A stretch of 64,000 nt of DNA from JBKECY01 sp047975025 (lineage in GTDB: Bacteria; Bacillota; Clostridia; Lachnospirales; Lachnospiraceae): assembly GCA_047975025.1 (NCBI GenBank), contig JBKECY010000079.1, forward strand, positions 5,584-69,583, read 5' to 3'. Within the stretch, counting starts at the first letter, position 1, and each line of letters starts with the position of its first letter. Made by a program: the position numbers and the translations under genes. Shown here in pieces: positions 52,142 through 60,423 of this stretch. The notes under the pieces were generated by a model, which worked only from the letters and a program-made list of their open reading frames with translations, was not told the origin of the DNA and searched no databases.

Positions 52142-53300
52142 GAAGATACATATCCATATGGATATTAAAAAATATGGGATGGTAGTAGCCCTGATTGCAA
52201 TTACCATTTTGTTTCAGCTATTGACCAAAGGAGTTCTTCTGGCTCCGATGAACATTGCAAAGCTGTTAATGCAGAACGGATATATTTTGATTCTTGCGAT
52301 TGGTATGCTGCCAATCATCCTGACCGGTGATATTGATCTTTCGGTTGGCTCCGTAGTCGCTTTGGTAGGCGCTGTGACCAGCGTACTCCTGGTTGGCGAT
52401 ACGAAGGTTCCGGTCGTTGTAGGAATCCTCGTAGGACTTCTGGTAGGTGTTATCATCGGTGCCTGGCATGGATTCTGGATCGCATATGTCAAAGTACCGG
52501 CATTTATTGCGACGCTTTCAGGCATGCTGCTGTTTCGCGGATTGACCTTGGTTATTACACAAGGCAAGACCATTGGGCCGTATCCGGATTCCTATCAGTA
52601 CATTGCACAAGCCTATCTGCCGGATATCGGCGGTGCCGAGTCGGCACATATCTCGACGCTGCTGCTGGGGGCAATCATCATGCTTGCGTATACGTTAAGC
52701 GAGATCAGCCGGCGCAAAAAAGAGAAATCCTATGGTTTCGATGTGTCCAAAGCAGGCTTTTTTATCGGTCGGCTGGTACTTATGAATGTGCTGATCGCCT
52801 TTGCTTCCTTCTGGCTGGTGCGCTTCAAGGGCGCTCCGATCATCCTTATCATCCTCGCGGTTCTGACGCTTGTGTACTCATTTGTGACGCAAAAGACAGT
52901 ACTGGGAAGACATATCTATGCCTTAGGCGGCAACGAACGAGCCACAGAATTATCCGGTATCAAAGTAAAACGCGTAAAATTCCTTACGTTTGTCAATATG
53001 GGACTGCTGGCGGCTTTCGCCGGAATCGTCTACTCAGCCAGAATCAACTGCGCGAATCCTACGGCTGGTGACGGGTTCGAACTGGATGCCATAGCGGCCT
53101 GTTACATCGGCGGCGCTTCTGCCTCAGGCGGAACCGGTAAAATCACCGGAGCCATCATTGGTGGTCTGGTTATGGGCGTGCTCAACAATGGTATGTCCAT
53201 CATAGGTGTAGGAACCGACTGGCAAAAAGCGATTAAAGGTCTGGTATTATTGGCAGCCGTTGTATTTGACATAGTAAATCAGAATAAAAAGAAAGGCTAG
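52134..53300 (+). CDS. Sugar ABC transporter permease of the second system
   Basis: This permease of 388 residues shows the same topology as the one at 5341-6510, with IILTGDIDLSVGSVVALVGAV, KVPAFIATLSGMLLFRGLTLV and GGNERATELSGIKVKRVKF. The start ATG at 52134 is just inside the end of the ATPase gene, preceded by AGGAGGACAAGTG, so translation is coupled. It probably dimerises to form the channel for the binding protein at 49331. The gene ends 10 bases before the UroD-like gene. Confidence 0.92.
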   Translation: MSKKIHIHMDIKKYGMVVALIAITILFQLLTKGVLLAPMNIAKLLMQNGYILILAIGMLPIILTGDIDLSVGSVVALVGAVTSVLLVGDTKVPVVVGILVGLLVGVIIGAWHGFWIAYVKVPAFIATLSGMLLFRGLTLVITQGKTIGPYPDSYQYIAQAYLPDIGGAESAHISTLLLGAIIMLAYTLSEISRRKKEKSYGFDVSKAGFFIGRLVLMNVLIAFASFWLVRFKGAPIILIILAVLTLVYSFVTQKTVLGRHIYALGGNERATELSGIKVKRVKFLTFVNMGLLAAFAGIVYSARINCANPTAGDGFELDAIAACYIGGASASGGTGKITGAIIGGLVMGVLNNGMSIIGVGTDWQKAIKGLVLLAAVVFDIVNQNKKKG

Positions 53301-53310
53301 GAAAAATTAC

Positions 53311-54567
53311 ATGACAGGAAAAGAAAAACTCAAATTAGCACTCAATCATGAGCAGGGACCGCTTTTATTGGATATCGGCGGTATGCCTACAACAGGAATA
53401 CACTGTACAGTACTGGAAAAGCTTCGTGAATTCTACGGGCTGGAGAAACGTCCGATTAAGATTCTGGAGCCGGTACAGCTGCTTGGCTATGTAGAAGACG
53501 ATTTAAAAGAAGCGATGGGCATACAGACCACACCGCTTTGGGGAGCAGGCACAATGCTCGGTTTCAAACAAACCGATAAATTCAAAGAATGGAAGACTCC
53601 CTGGGGACAGACAGTTCTGGTCGCCGAAGAATTCACAACCACAGTCAATGGAAACGGCGATACGCTGATTTATGCCTGCGGTGATACAAATTACGAAGCA
53701 GCAGGCTGTATGCCCAAATCCGGATTTTACTTCGATAATGTAAATCGTGCTCCGGAATTTGATGAAGATGACTACGATATCAAGGATAACTTCGAAGAGT
53801 TCGGCCCAATCGAGGAGTCGGATCTGGAATGGCTGCGTGTGCAAAAACCATTGTATGAAACGACAACAGATGTAGTGATGGCGAATCTTGGGGGAACTGC
53901 CTTTGGAGATATCGCGCTGGTACCCGGTCCGCAGCTTAAGCAGCCCAAAGGAATCCGCGATATTACGGAATGGTACGTATCCATTGTTTCACGTCCGGAA
54001 ATCCTGCATGAAATCTTCGAATATGAAGCGGATTATGCGGTACAGAACCTCAAAAAAATGCATGACGTGCTTGGTGAGACGATACAGGTTGCATACATTT
54101 GCGGTGCGGATTTTGGCACACAAAACGGTCCGTTCTGCTCAAACGAAGTCTTCCGCGATGTGTATCAGCCCTATTATCGAAAGGTCAATGACTGGATTCA
54201 TGAGAACACCACATGGAAAACCTTTAAGCATTGCTGCGGAAGTATCTTTACACTGGTTCCGGATCTGATCGAAGCGGGATTTGATATACTAAATCCGGTA
54301 CAGTGGACAGCCAAGAATATGGATCGAAATGAGTTGAAAAAAGCCTATGGTGACAACATCGTATTCTGGGGCGGCGGAATCAATACGCAGAAGACGCTTC
54401 CCTTCGGGACGGCACAGGAAGTGTACGACGAGGCACTCAAATGCTGCCAGATCTTCGGGCAAAACGGCGGATTTGTATTTAATACAATCCACAATATTCA
54501 GCCCGGTGTACCCGCGGAGAATCTCGCCGCCATGGCAAAAGCAGTACGGCATTATAACGGCGAGTGA
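53311..54567 (+). CDS. Uroporphyrinogen decarboxylase-fold protein with HxC motif
   Basis: This 418-residue UroD superfamily protein is coded directly after the sugar permease. It has RPIKILEPVQLLGYVEDDL near the N-terminus, and VVMANLGGTAFGDIALVPG in the middle. KTFKHCCGSIFTLVPDLIEAGFDILNPVQ contains the His-Cys-Cys site that matches the zinc-binding HxC of MtaA. The C-terminal region is NGGFVFNTIHNIQPGVPAENL. Unlike the relative at 26537-27850, the metal site looks intact. Its place in a sugar operon is a recurrent feature of such proteins in Lachnospiraceae by my recollection. The role may be transfer of a methyl or other one-carbon unit from the substrate, but this is unproven. Confidence 0.82.
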   Translation: MTGKEKLKLALNHEQGPLLLDIGGMPTTGIHCTVLEKLREFYGLEKRPIKILEPVQLLGYVEDDLKEAMGIQTTPLWGAGTMLGFKQTDKFKEWKTPWGQTVLVAEEFTTTVNGNGDTLIYACGDTNYEAAGCMPKSGFYFDNVNRAPEFDEDDYDIKDNFEEFGPIEESDLEWLRVQKPLYETTTDVVMANLGGTAFGDIALVPGPQLKQPKGIRDITEWYVSIVSRPEILHEIFEYEADYAVQNLKKMHDVLGETIQVAYICGADFGTQNGPFCSNEVFRDVYQPYYRKVNDWIHENTTWKTFKHCCGSIFTLVPDLIEAGFDILNPVQWTAKNMDRNELKKAYGDNIVFWGGGINTQKTLPFGTAQEVYDEALKCCQIFGQNGGFVFNTIHNIQPGVPAENLAAMAKAVRHYNGE

Positions 54568-54572
54568 AACAA

Positions 54573-54586
54573 ATGAAACATTTCAT
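54573..54586 (+). promoter_or_regulatory. LacI-type palindrome upstream of the LacI-fusion gene
   Basis: ATGAAACATTTCAT is a near-perfect 14-bp palindrome sharing the ATGAA...TTCAT arms of the operator at 49292-49305. It lies immediately before the promoter -35 box (54590), consistent with autoregulation. Confidence 0.65.
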
Positions 54587-54589
54587 ATA

Positions 54590-54619
54590 TTGCATAAGTG
54601 TCGGAGGTTATGCTATAAT
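54590..54619 (+). promoter_or_regulatory. Promoter of the LacI-fusion regulator
   Basis: TTGCAT (54590-54595) and a perfect TATAAT (54614-54619) are separated by 18 bp, with TGC before the -10 box. Confidence 0.75.
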
Positions 54620-54660
54620 TTATATATAGAATGAAAAGTACGTAATCATGATTATCATAG

Positions 54661-54698
54661 AGAGAAATAGATTGCTTTGTGATCTGTTTCTCTTTTTA
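54661..54698 (+). terminator. Intrinsic terminator in the leader of the LacI-fusion gene
   Basis: AGAGAAATAGAT (54661-54672) pairs with ATCTGTTTCTCT (54682-54693), one G-T pair, followed by TTTTT. It lies between the regulator promoter and its ATG, so it may end both the sugar operon and part of the regulator transcripts. Confidence 0.8.
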
Positions 54699-54729
54699 AG
54701 TTATTTAATATAGAAACAAGGGAGGTAAC

Positions 54730-56943
54730 ATGGCAACTATCAAAGACGTAGCAAAGATGGCGCGGGTCTCCATCGGTACGGTCTCCAATGTCTTGAACGG
54801 TAAAACGCAGAATGAGGAACTAATCGTACGTGTGGAAAAAGCCATGGAAGCCCTGTCTTTTCGCCCGGCTGCCAATGCCAGAAATCTAAAAACTGCGAAG
54901 ACCCAAATTATTGGCATAATTTTGCCGCATCTGTTTCAAAAGGAGTATTGTGAGCTGCTTCTGGAACTTGAGCATCGGTTCAGGACAAAAGGTTACAGTA
55001 TCTTTATCAAATTCAGCAGGAACAACAAACTGATTGAGAGAAAATGCATTGAAAGCCTGCTGGAGCAATCCGTCTCGGGTATTATTTTATATTCTACAAT
55101 CAAAGCGACCGGACAGCCGATTCTGGGAGATGATGAGGTGCCCACGCTTTTGATTACACGCAGAGAGAACAGAACCTATGAGGATGATTGTATCATCATC
55201 GACTACCGGGGCGCATTTGAAGACGCGCTGGCCTCACTTAAAAGAAACGGCAGCAGTCACATCGGGCTGATCATGGAGAATGATCTGGTACAGGGAACCG
55301 GTCTGATTGATGCCTACAATTCGTTCGGAGGATATGAGCCGGATGAAAAAAAGGATTTTGTTAAGATCGTGGGAAGCGGTCAGGAATACGGCTTTCGTGC
55401 GTTCTTTGAACTATACACATCGCACAGAGAGGTTGACGGCATTATCGCCAGCAGCCCCCTGATTGCGCGCGGTGTGATTAAGGCGATGGAAATTCTGGCG
55501 GTGCAAGATGTGCCCATTGTAGCGGTCAAGGAAAGCAGCTGGATAGAGGACGTTGGAAAGCTGTACGGACAGATGACCATCTCGCAGACCCGGCTGGCCC
55601 GGATGGCAAGCGAGATTATGCTCAGCGCGATAGAGCGGCCCAACACACATGAGAAAGTGCCCAGCTTTGTCCAGGCCGATTTCGACCAAATCGAGCCGAT
55701 TGAGATGGGAATCCGCATCGCACGCAACGATATCAAAATCGCCATGTACGACTGTGCGTCCTCCAGAAGCCTGAAAATGCTGGCGCAGATTTACGCGAAG
55801 CAAAGTCAGAAGCAAGTACAGTTCGACCTGTTTCCCTATAAACAGCTGGAAGAACTGTTGTATCGCCAGTCAGCCGAAAAAAGCTCGGAATATGATCTGG
55901 TCATGATGGATATCACCTGGATGGAAGGACTGATCGAAAGCGGAGGTATCCTGAATCTGGATTCGCTGCTGGAGACGAATCGGGAGTATCTGGACGGCTT
56001 TATTCAGGGGGTCTTAAAAGAATACGGAATGTACGTCGAATCGCTGTATGCCATTCCGTTCATGTCCGGTGTACAAATCCTGTTTTATCAGAAAGATTTG
56101 TTCGAAGATCAGATGCTGCAGCGCCTCTTCGAGCGGCGCTACAAGGAGAAACTCGCCCCACCAACAACCTGGGCGCAGTTCAATCTGATTGCTGAATTTT
56201 TTACAAAGCAGTACAACTCGTACTCTCTGGTAGAATACGGAACCAGTCTGTCTTCGGGTGAAAACGTCTATACGACCATCAGCTTTTTGACACATTTATG
56301 GTCTTATAACACAGATGTGTTTGATGAAAAAGGAAATGTTATCATCAACAACAGCAATTCGGTGGCGGCTCTGAAGAATTTTCTTCAGGGATTCAAATAC
56401 TGTTCTGGCCGGGAGCTAAGCTCATGGAGCGAGCAGGTCGATGAATTCTGTACCGGAGCCAGCGCAATGCTGATCGTATATGATTCGGAAGCCGGAGATA
56501 TTAACAATTACACCAAATCAAAGGTTGCGGGCAATATTGGCGTCTCTCCGATTCCGGGCGGCACACCGGTACTCGGCGGCTGGAGTCTGGGGGTCAATCG
56601 GTACAGCGAAAATACGGAGGATGCCATCCAATTCCTCCTGTGGGCCTGCGGCAATCAAAACGGGATACCGCTGTCGCTGCTGGGCGGTTCGACTCTTCGA
56701 AAAGAATATTACCAGAGGACAGATTTGGAGGGAATTGAACCCTGGAAATATCTGGTGCTGGACAGCTACAAAAAAGTCAAGAAGCGTATCATGCCGGAAA
56801 TTCTGGATGAGAGCCGCTGGAAGAATAATATATATACATCGCTGATACCGCAGGAAATCATGCGGGTGGTCAGAGGCGAAATTGACGAAAATACAGCGAT
56901 TGCCAACATGGAACGAAGTATTCTGCAACTGATTCGCGGGTGA
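54730..56943 (+). CDS. LacI-family regulator fused to an extracellular-type solute-binding domain
   Basis: This 737-residue protein has three parts. Residues 1-50 form a LacI helix-turn-helix with hinge (ATIKDVAKMARVSIGTVSNVLNG, RPAANARNLK). Residues 60-335 form a LacI-type periplasmic-binding core (IIGIILPHLFQKEYCELLLEL, DGIIASSPLIARGVIKAMEIL). Residues 340-720 resemble family 1 solute-binding proteins of sugar ABC systems (YDLVMMDITWMEGLIESGGILNLDSLLE, YAIPFMSGVQILFYQKDLFED, PPTTWAQFNLIAEFF, GGWSLGVNRYSENTEDAIQFLLWA). It has no signal peptide, so the second binding domain acts in the cytoplasm. It is probably the repressor of the operon at 49331-54567. The triple-domain form is longer than a normal 330-residue LacI. 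Confidence 0.9.
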   Translation: MATIKDVAKMARVSIGTVSNVLNGKTQNEELIVRVEKAMEALSFRPAANARNLKTAKTQIIGIILPHLFQKEYCELLLELEHRFRTKGYSIFIKFSRNNKLIERKCIESLLEQSVSGIILYSTIKATGQPILGDDEVPTLLITRRENRTYEDDCIIIDYRGAFEDALASLKRNGSSHIGLIMENDLVQGTGLIDAYNSFGGYEPDEKKDFVKIVGSGQEYGFRAFFELYTSHREVDGIIASSPLIARGVIKAMEILAVQDVPIVAVKESSWIEDVGKLYGQMTISQTRLARMASEIMLSAIERPNTHEKVPSFVQADFDQIEPIEMGIRIARNDIKIAMYDCASSRSLKMLAQIYAKQSQKQVQFDLFPYKQLEELLYRQSAEKSSEYDLVMMDITWMEGLIESGGILNLDSLLETNREYLDGFIQGVLKEYGMYVESLYAIPFMSGVQILFYQKDLFEDQMLQRLFERRYKEKLAPPTTWAQFNLIAEFFTKQYNSYSLVEYGTSLSSGENVYTTISFLTHLWSYNTDVFDEKGNVIINNSNSVAALKNFLQGFKYCSGRELSSWSEQVDEFCTGASAMLIVYDSEAGDINNYTKSKVAGNIGVSPIPGGTPVLGGWSLGVNRYSENTEDAIQFLLWACGNQNGIPLSLLGGSTLRKEYYQRTDLEGIEPWKYLVLDSYKKVKKRIMPEILDESRWKNNIYTSLIPQEIMRVVRGEIDENTAIANMERSILQLIRG

Positions 56944-56955
56944 GGAAGTATCAAC

Positions 56956-57846
56956 ATGGAATTTATCCCTGCCAGAAAAATACTGCATAAAGTCAGACAT
57001 GATACCGGACAGTGGTTCGGTATCGATTATAATATCAATTTATACAAAGGATGCAGTCATGGCTGTATCTACTGTGACAGCAGAAGTGACTGCTATCGCA
57101 TAGAGAATTTTGATACGGTGCGAAGCAAGCAGGATGCAATCCCCCTGCTGGAACGAGATTTGAAAAGCTGCCGGGGGAGCGGTGTGGTAGGTATTGGAGC
57201 CATGTCGGATGCCTATAACCCACAGGAGAAGAAATACGAAATCACCGGACAGGCATTGCAGCTTCTGCTGGAATACGGCTATGGAGCCGCGCTTGCGACA
57301 AAGAGTGCGCTGGTGGCCAGAGATGCAGAGCTGTTAGGCAGGATTGCTGCGAAGCAGTCCTGTCTGGTCAAATTTACGGTTACCGCTGCCGAGGACACGC
57401 TTAGCAGGCAGCTTGAGCCGGGAACAAGTGTGTCCTCCCGGCGTTTTGCGGCGATGGAGCAGGTAGCGGCAAGCGGAGTGTTTACCGGTGTACTGCTAAC
57501 TCCTGTACTCCCTTTTATTACGGATAACGAAGAAAATCTGCTGGGTATCGTGCGGCAGGCGAAGGCACATGGAGCCGGATTCGTATATACCTCGATGGGT
57601 GTTACGCTGCGTCAGAATCAAAGAGATTATTATTATCAACAACTCAACGCGCACTTTCCGGGTCTGTGGCAGAGGTACAACGAAACCTATGGTTCGGCGT
57701 ATTCCTGTCAGGTGCCGGACAGCAGACAGTTATACCGTATATTCGCACAAGAGTGTGAAAGATTGGGGCTGCTGTACAAAATGCAAGACATCATTGCAGC
57801 CTATAAACGCCCGGATTCCTACGAGCAGATGAGCCTGTTCGAATGA
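56956..57846 (+). CDS. SPL-family radical SAM protein
   Basis: This 296-residue radical SAM protein has the cluster motif CSHGCIYC (Cys33, Cys37, Cys40). Flanking features are FIPARKILHKVRHDTGQWFGIDYNINLYKG at the N-terminus and GVVGIGAMSDAYNPQEKKYEITGQAL, typical of the spore photoproduct lyase-like group (Rv2578c type). It does not carry the conserved extra Cys of SplB in an obvious position, so true photoproduct lyase activity is not implied. It starts 13 bases after the LacI-fusion stop with GAGGAAG upstream, so it is possibly co-transcribed. Function unknown. Confidence 0.85.
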   Translation: MEFIPARKILHKVRHDTGQWFGIDYNINLYKGCSHGCIYCDSRSDCYRIENFDTVRSKQDAIPLLERDLKSCRGSGVVGIGAMSDAYNPQEKKYEITGQALQLLLEYGYGAALATKSALVARDAELLGRIAAKQSCLVKFTVTAAEDTLSRQLEPGTSVSSRRFAAMEQVAASGVFTGVLLTPVLPFITDNEENLLGIVRQAKAHGAGFVYTSMGVTLRQNQRDYYYQQLNAHFPGLWQRYNETYGSAYSCQVPDSRQLYRIFAQECERLGLLYKMQDIIAAYKRPDSYEQMSLFE

Positions 57847-57857
57847 GTTAAAGTATC

Positions 57858-57886
57858 TTGACTTATCAGTGCCAAGGTGCTAGAAT
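57858..57886 (+). promoter_or_regulatory. Promoter of the cobalamin riboswitch transcript
   Basis: TTGACT (57858-57863) and TAGAAT (57881-57886) are separated by 17 bp. Transcription would begin about 57893, just before the riboswitch. Confidence 0.85.
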
Positions 57887-57903
57887 CACCATGTAAAATA
57901 GTA

Positions 57904-58066
57904 TTTGTGCATTTTTATACAATGTATAAGGAAGTTGGGTGTAAGTCCCACGCAGAGACGCTGCTGTAATAACGGAGCGAGGCTTTGAAATACCACTGAT
58001 TGCAGAATCGAATCGGGAAGGTGAGGCCGAGTGTAGATGTTTAAGCCAGAATACGTGCACAGATAT
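57904..58066 (+). ncRNA. Cobalamin riboswitch
   Basis: The core motifs of the cobalamin aptamer are present in order: GGGTGTAAGTCCCACGCAG (57937-57955), GCTGCTGTAATAACGG, AATCGGGAAGGTGAGGCCGA (58011-58030) and the B12 box AAGCCAGAATACGTGC (58043-58058). GTGCA at the beginning (57907) pairs with TGCAC near 58056-58060 to close P1. It lies upstream of a BtuF-type lipoprotein gene, and a terminator follows at 58139. High cobalamin should favour termination and reduce importer synthesis. Confidence 0.92.
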
Positions 58067-58138
58067 CCCCCTTACGTGGGCTTCTTCGGACTGGGAAGTT
58101 ATTAGGCAGCGCTGTGCTTTTTTTGCGTTGCTCGTGCC

Positions 58139-58165
58139 GCGGGGATTTTATCCCTGCTTTTTTTA
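58139..58165 (+). terminator. Expression-platform terminator after the cobalamin riboswitch
   Basis: GCGGGGA (58139-58145) pairs with TCCCTGC (58151-58157), one G-T pair, followed by TTTTTTT. A weaker hairpin AGCGCT plus T run (about 58106-58125) lies just upstream. Both lie between aptamer and gene. Confidence 0.75.
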
Positions 58166-58282
58166 TGCCTGTGATACGCGTTCGAATTACGGGCGTTGCG
58201 TTTTCCTGTCCCAAGTAGCATAGGGTAACTGATGAGGCGGTCTGCGTTCCTCCTTGCATCCCAAGTTAAAAAGGAGAGTAAA

Positions 58283-59344
58283 ATGAAACAGATGGTAAGA
58301 AAAGTAATCGTATTCGCCCTGCTTGCAGTTCTGGCATTGCAGCTGACAGCCTGCGCTGCACAGCAGGAGACAAGTGACACAACAGAAAGTACACAGGAAG
58401 CAACAGAAACAACGGCGGCCGAAGAATCCGAGTCAGACAGTCATTATCCGGTGGAAGTTACAACGTATAATTATGCGGGTGAAGAGATAACGCTGACCTT
58501 TACCAAGGCGCCGGAGAGAGTAGTCGCCGTATATCAGGGGTGCATTGAGACGATGATTGCACTGGGACTGGAAGACCATGTGATTGCGTCCTATGGTCTG
58601 GACAATGAAGTAAAAGAGGAGTGGCAGAGCGGTTTTGAGAACATGAAGTATGATGACTCCGTATTTGCGCCGGACAAAGAGACGGTGCTTGCCCTCGAAC
58701 CGGATATGATTTTTAGCTGGGGTTCACTGTTCGCAGATGATAAACTGGGAGACAGTTCTTACTGGATTGAGCAGGGTGTCAATCCTTACATTAACTCCAA
58801 TACAAATAACAGCGGAGCTGACCGCACGCTGGAGAATGAATACACAGATATTTTAAATCTGGGAAAAATCTTCGACGTGGAGGACAAGGCACAAAGCATT
58901 GTCGATGAGATGAAGGCCTCCATTGAAACGGTTACGGAACAGACAGCCGGAGGCGAGACACAGACAGTAGCTGTACTGGAATACATTGGTGATTCACTGA
59001 GAAATTATGGCGCCTCTTCGCTGGTCGGTGATATGGTTACGCAGTTAGGCGGTGAGCTGGCGATTACGGAATCTACGGATATTGGCAAAGAAGATTTGAT
59101 TGCCGCTGACCCGGACGTGATTTTTGTCGTATATATGGCATACTCCGGAGATGACCCGGCGCAGGTCAAGGAAGATACGTTTAATGCCATCGCACAGGAT
59201 AGTACACTGAGCAGCCTTGCGGCAATCACCAACGACAGAGTTTACAGTGTTATGCTGGGTGATACCTATGCCAGTGCGGTCAGAACGGGAGACGGCATCG
59301 ATACGATTGCAGCGGGACTCTATCCGGATCTTACACTGGAGTGA
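58283..59344 (+). CDS. Cobalamin/iron-type ABC transporter substrate-binding lipoprotein (BtuF-like)
   Basis: This 353-residue lipoprotein has a lipobox LQLTAC and a Glu/Thr-rich linker. A type III (BtuF/FhuD) binding domain has the long connecting helix expected (EVTTYNYAGEEITLTFTKAPERVVAVYQGCIETMIALGL, EPDMIFSWGSLF). The start is ATG 58283 after AAAAAGGAGAG. The preceding open codons lie in the riboswitch leader. Riboswitch control indicates cobalamin as substrate, though this domain also binds siderophores. It begins the operon btuF-btuC-btuD type. The permease ATG lies three bases after its stop codon. Confidence 0.9.
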   Translation: MKQMVRKVIVFALLAVLALQLTACAAQQETSDTTESTQEATETTAAEESESDSHYPVEVTTYNYAGEEITLTFTKAPERVVAVYQGCIETMIALGLEDHVIASYGLDNEVKEEWQSGFENMKYDDSVFAPDKETVLALEPDMIFSWGSLFADDKLGDSSYWIEQGVNPYINSNTNNSGADRTLENEYTDILNLGKIFDVEDKAQSIVDEMKASIETVTEQTAGGETQTVAVLEYIGDSLRNYGASSLVGDMVTQLGGELAITESTDIGKEDLIAADPDVIFVVYMAYSGDDPAQVKEDTFNAIAQDSTLSSLAAITNDRVYSVMLGDTYASAVRTGDGIDTIAAGLYPDLTLE

Positions 59345-59346
59345 GA

Positions 59347-60423
59347 ATGCATATGAAGACGCGGCTGAAGCATTTTATGGAACATAGAGTGACCTTTAGC
59401 ATGGTTCTTGTGCTGCTTACAGCACTGCTGGGGCTTTCGATCCTGCTGGCCGTAACATTTGGCAGTGTCAAAATTCCTGTCTCGCAGGTGTATCAGGTGA
59501 TTGCGTATAAGCTGTTCAAAGCAGGCTCGGCAGATATTCTGCAAAGCTCAGTCTACAATATTGTCTGGGGCATACGTCTGCCCCGGCTGATACTGGCTGT
59601 GGGAGTGGGGATATCGCTGTCAGTAAGCGGCTGTATCATGCAGGCGGTCGTTAAGAATCCGATTGCCGACCCGTACATTCTGGGGATTTCCTCCGGAGCC
59701 TACACCGGAGCTACGCTGGCACTGCTGCTGGGACTGGGCAGTGCACTGGGCAGCGGATTCGTCGGAGCCATGGCATTTCTGGGGGCATTTGCCATGTCGC
59801 TTCTTGTAATCGGTCTGGCGAATATTGGAGGGAAAGCGAATTCCGTTAAGCTCATCCTGTGCGGAACGGCCATCAGTTCCGTCTGCTCGGCGGTCGCTAA
59901 TTTCATCATCTATATGACGAATGAATCGAACAAAGTGCAGGCGGTCATCAACTGGACGATGGGAAGTCTGGCCTCTGCCGAAGCAGGAACCAATGCTGTT
60001 GTCTTGTGTGTGGCGCTGCTCGGAACCTGCTTCTTCCTGACGCAGTACCGTTCGCTGAATCTTATGCTGATGGGAGACGAGATGGCGGTAACCCTTGGCA
60101 CTTCACTGCACAGCCGGCGTATCTTATACCTGCTGGTCAGTGCCTTCATGGTAGGATTCGCCGTATATGCCGCTGGCATGATTGGATTCGTGGGGCTTCT
60201 AATTCCGCATATTGCGCGCATGTGCTTCGGGAGCAGTCACAAAAGGCTGCTGCCGGTGGCGGCGTTGTTCGGTGCCATCTTTCTGGTCTGGGCAGATGTC
60301 TTGTGCCGTATTCTGATTGCGAAGACAGAACTGCCCATTGGTATCCTGACGGCATTAGTAGGCTCTCCCTGCTTTATCTATCTGATGCTGCGCAAAAAAT
60401 ATGCTTTTGGAGGTGGCGCATGA
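59347..60423 (+). CDS. FecCD/BtuC-type ABC transporter permease
   Basis: This permease of about 358 residues has ten hydrophobic segments and the FecCD family motifs: WGIRLPRLILAVGVGISLSVSGCIMQAVVKNPIADPYILGISSGAYTGA, GMIGFVGLLIPHIARMC and RILIAKTELPIGILTALVGSPCFIYLMLRKK. It forms the channel of a cobalamin or iron complex importer. The start ATG (59347) lies five bases after GGAG; the ATGA overlap with the ATPase gene at its end shows coupling. The riboswitch upstream supports cobalamin. Confidence 0.92.
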   Translation: MHMKTRLKHFMEHRVTFSMVLVLLTALLGLSILLAVTFGSVKIPVSQVYQVIAYKLFKAGSADILQSSVYNIVWGIRLPRLILAVGVGISLSVSGCIMQAVVKNPIADPYILGISSGAYTGATLALLLGLGSALGSGFVGAMAFLGAFAMSLLVIGLANIGGKANSVKLILCGTAISSVCSAVANFIIYMTNESNKVQAVINWTMGSLASAEAGTNAVVLCVALLGTCFFLTQYRSLNLMLMGDEMAVTLGTSLHSRRILYLLVSAFMVGFAVYAAGMIGFVGLLIPHIARMCFGSSHKRLLPVAALFGAIFLVWADVLCRILIAKTELPIGILTALVGSPCFIYLMLRKKYAFGGGA

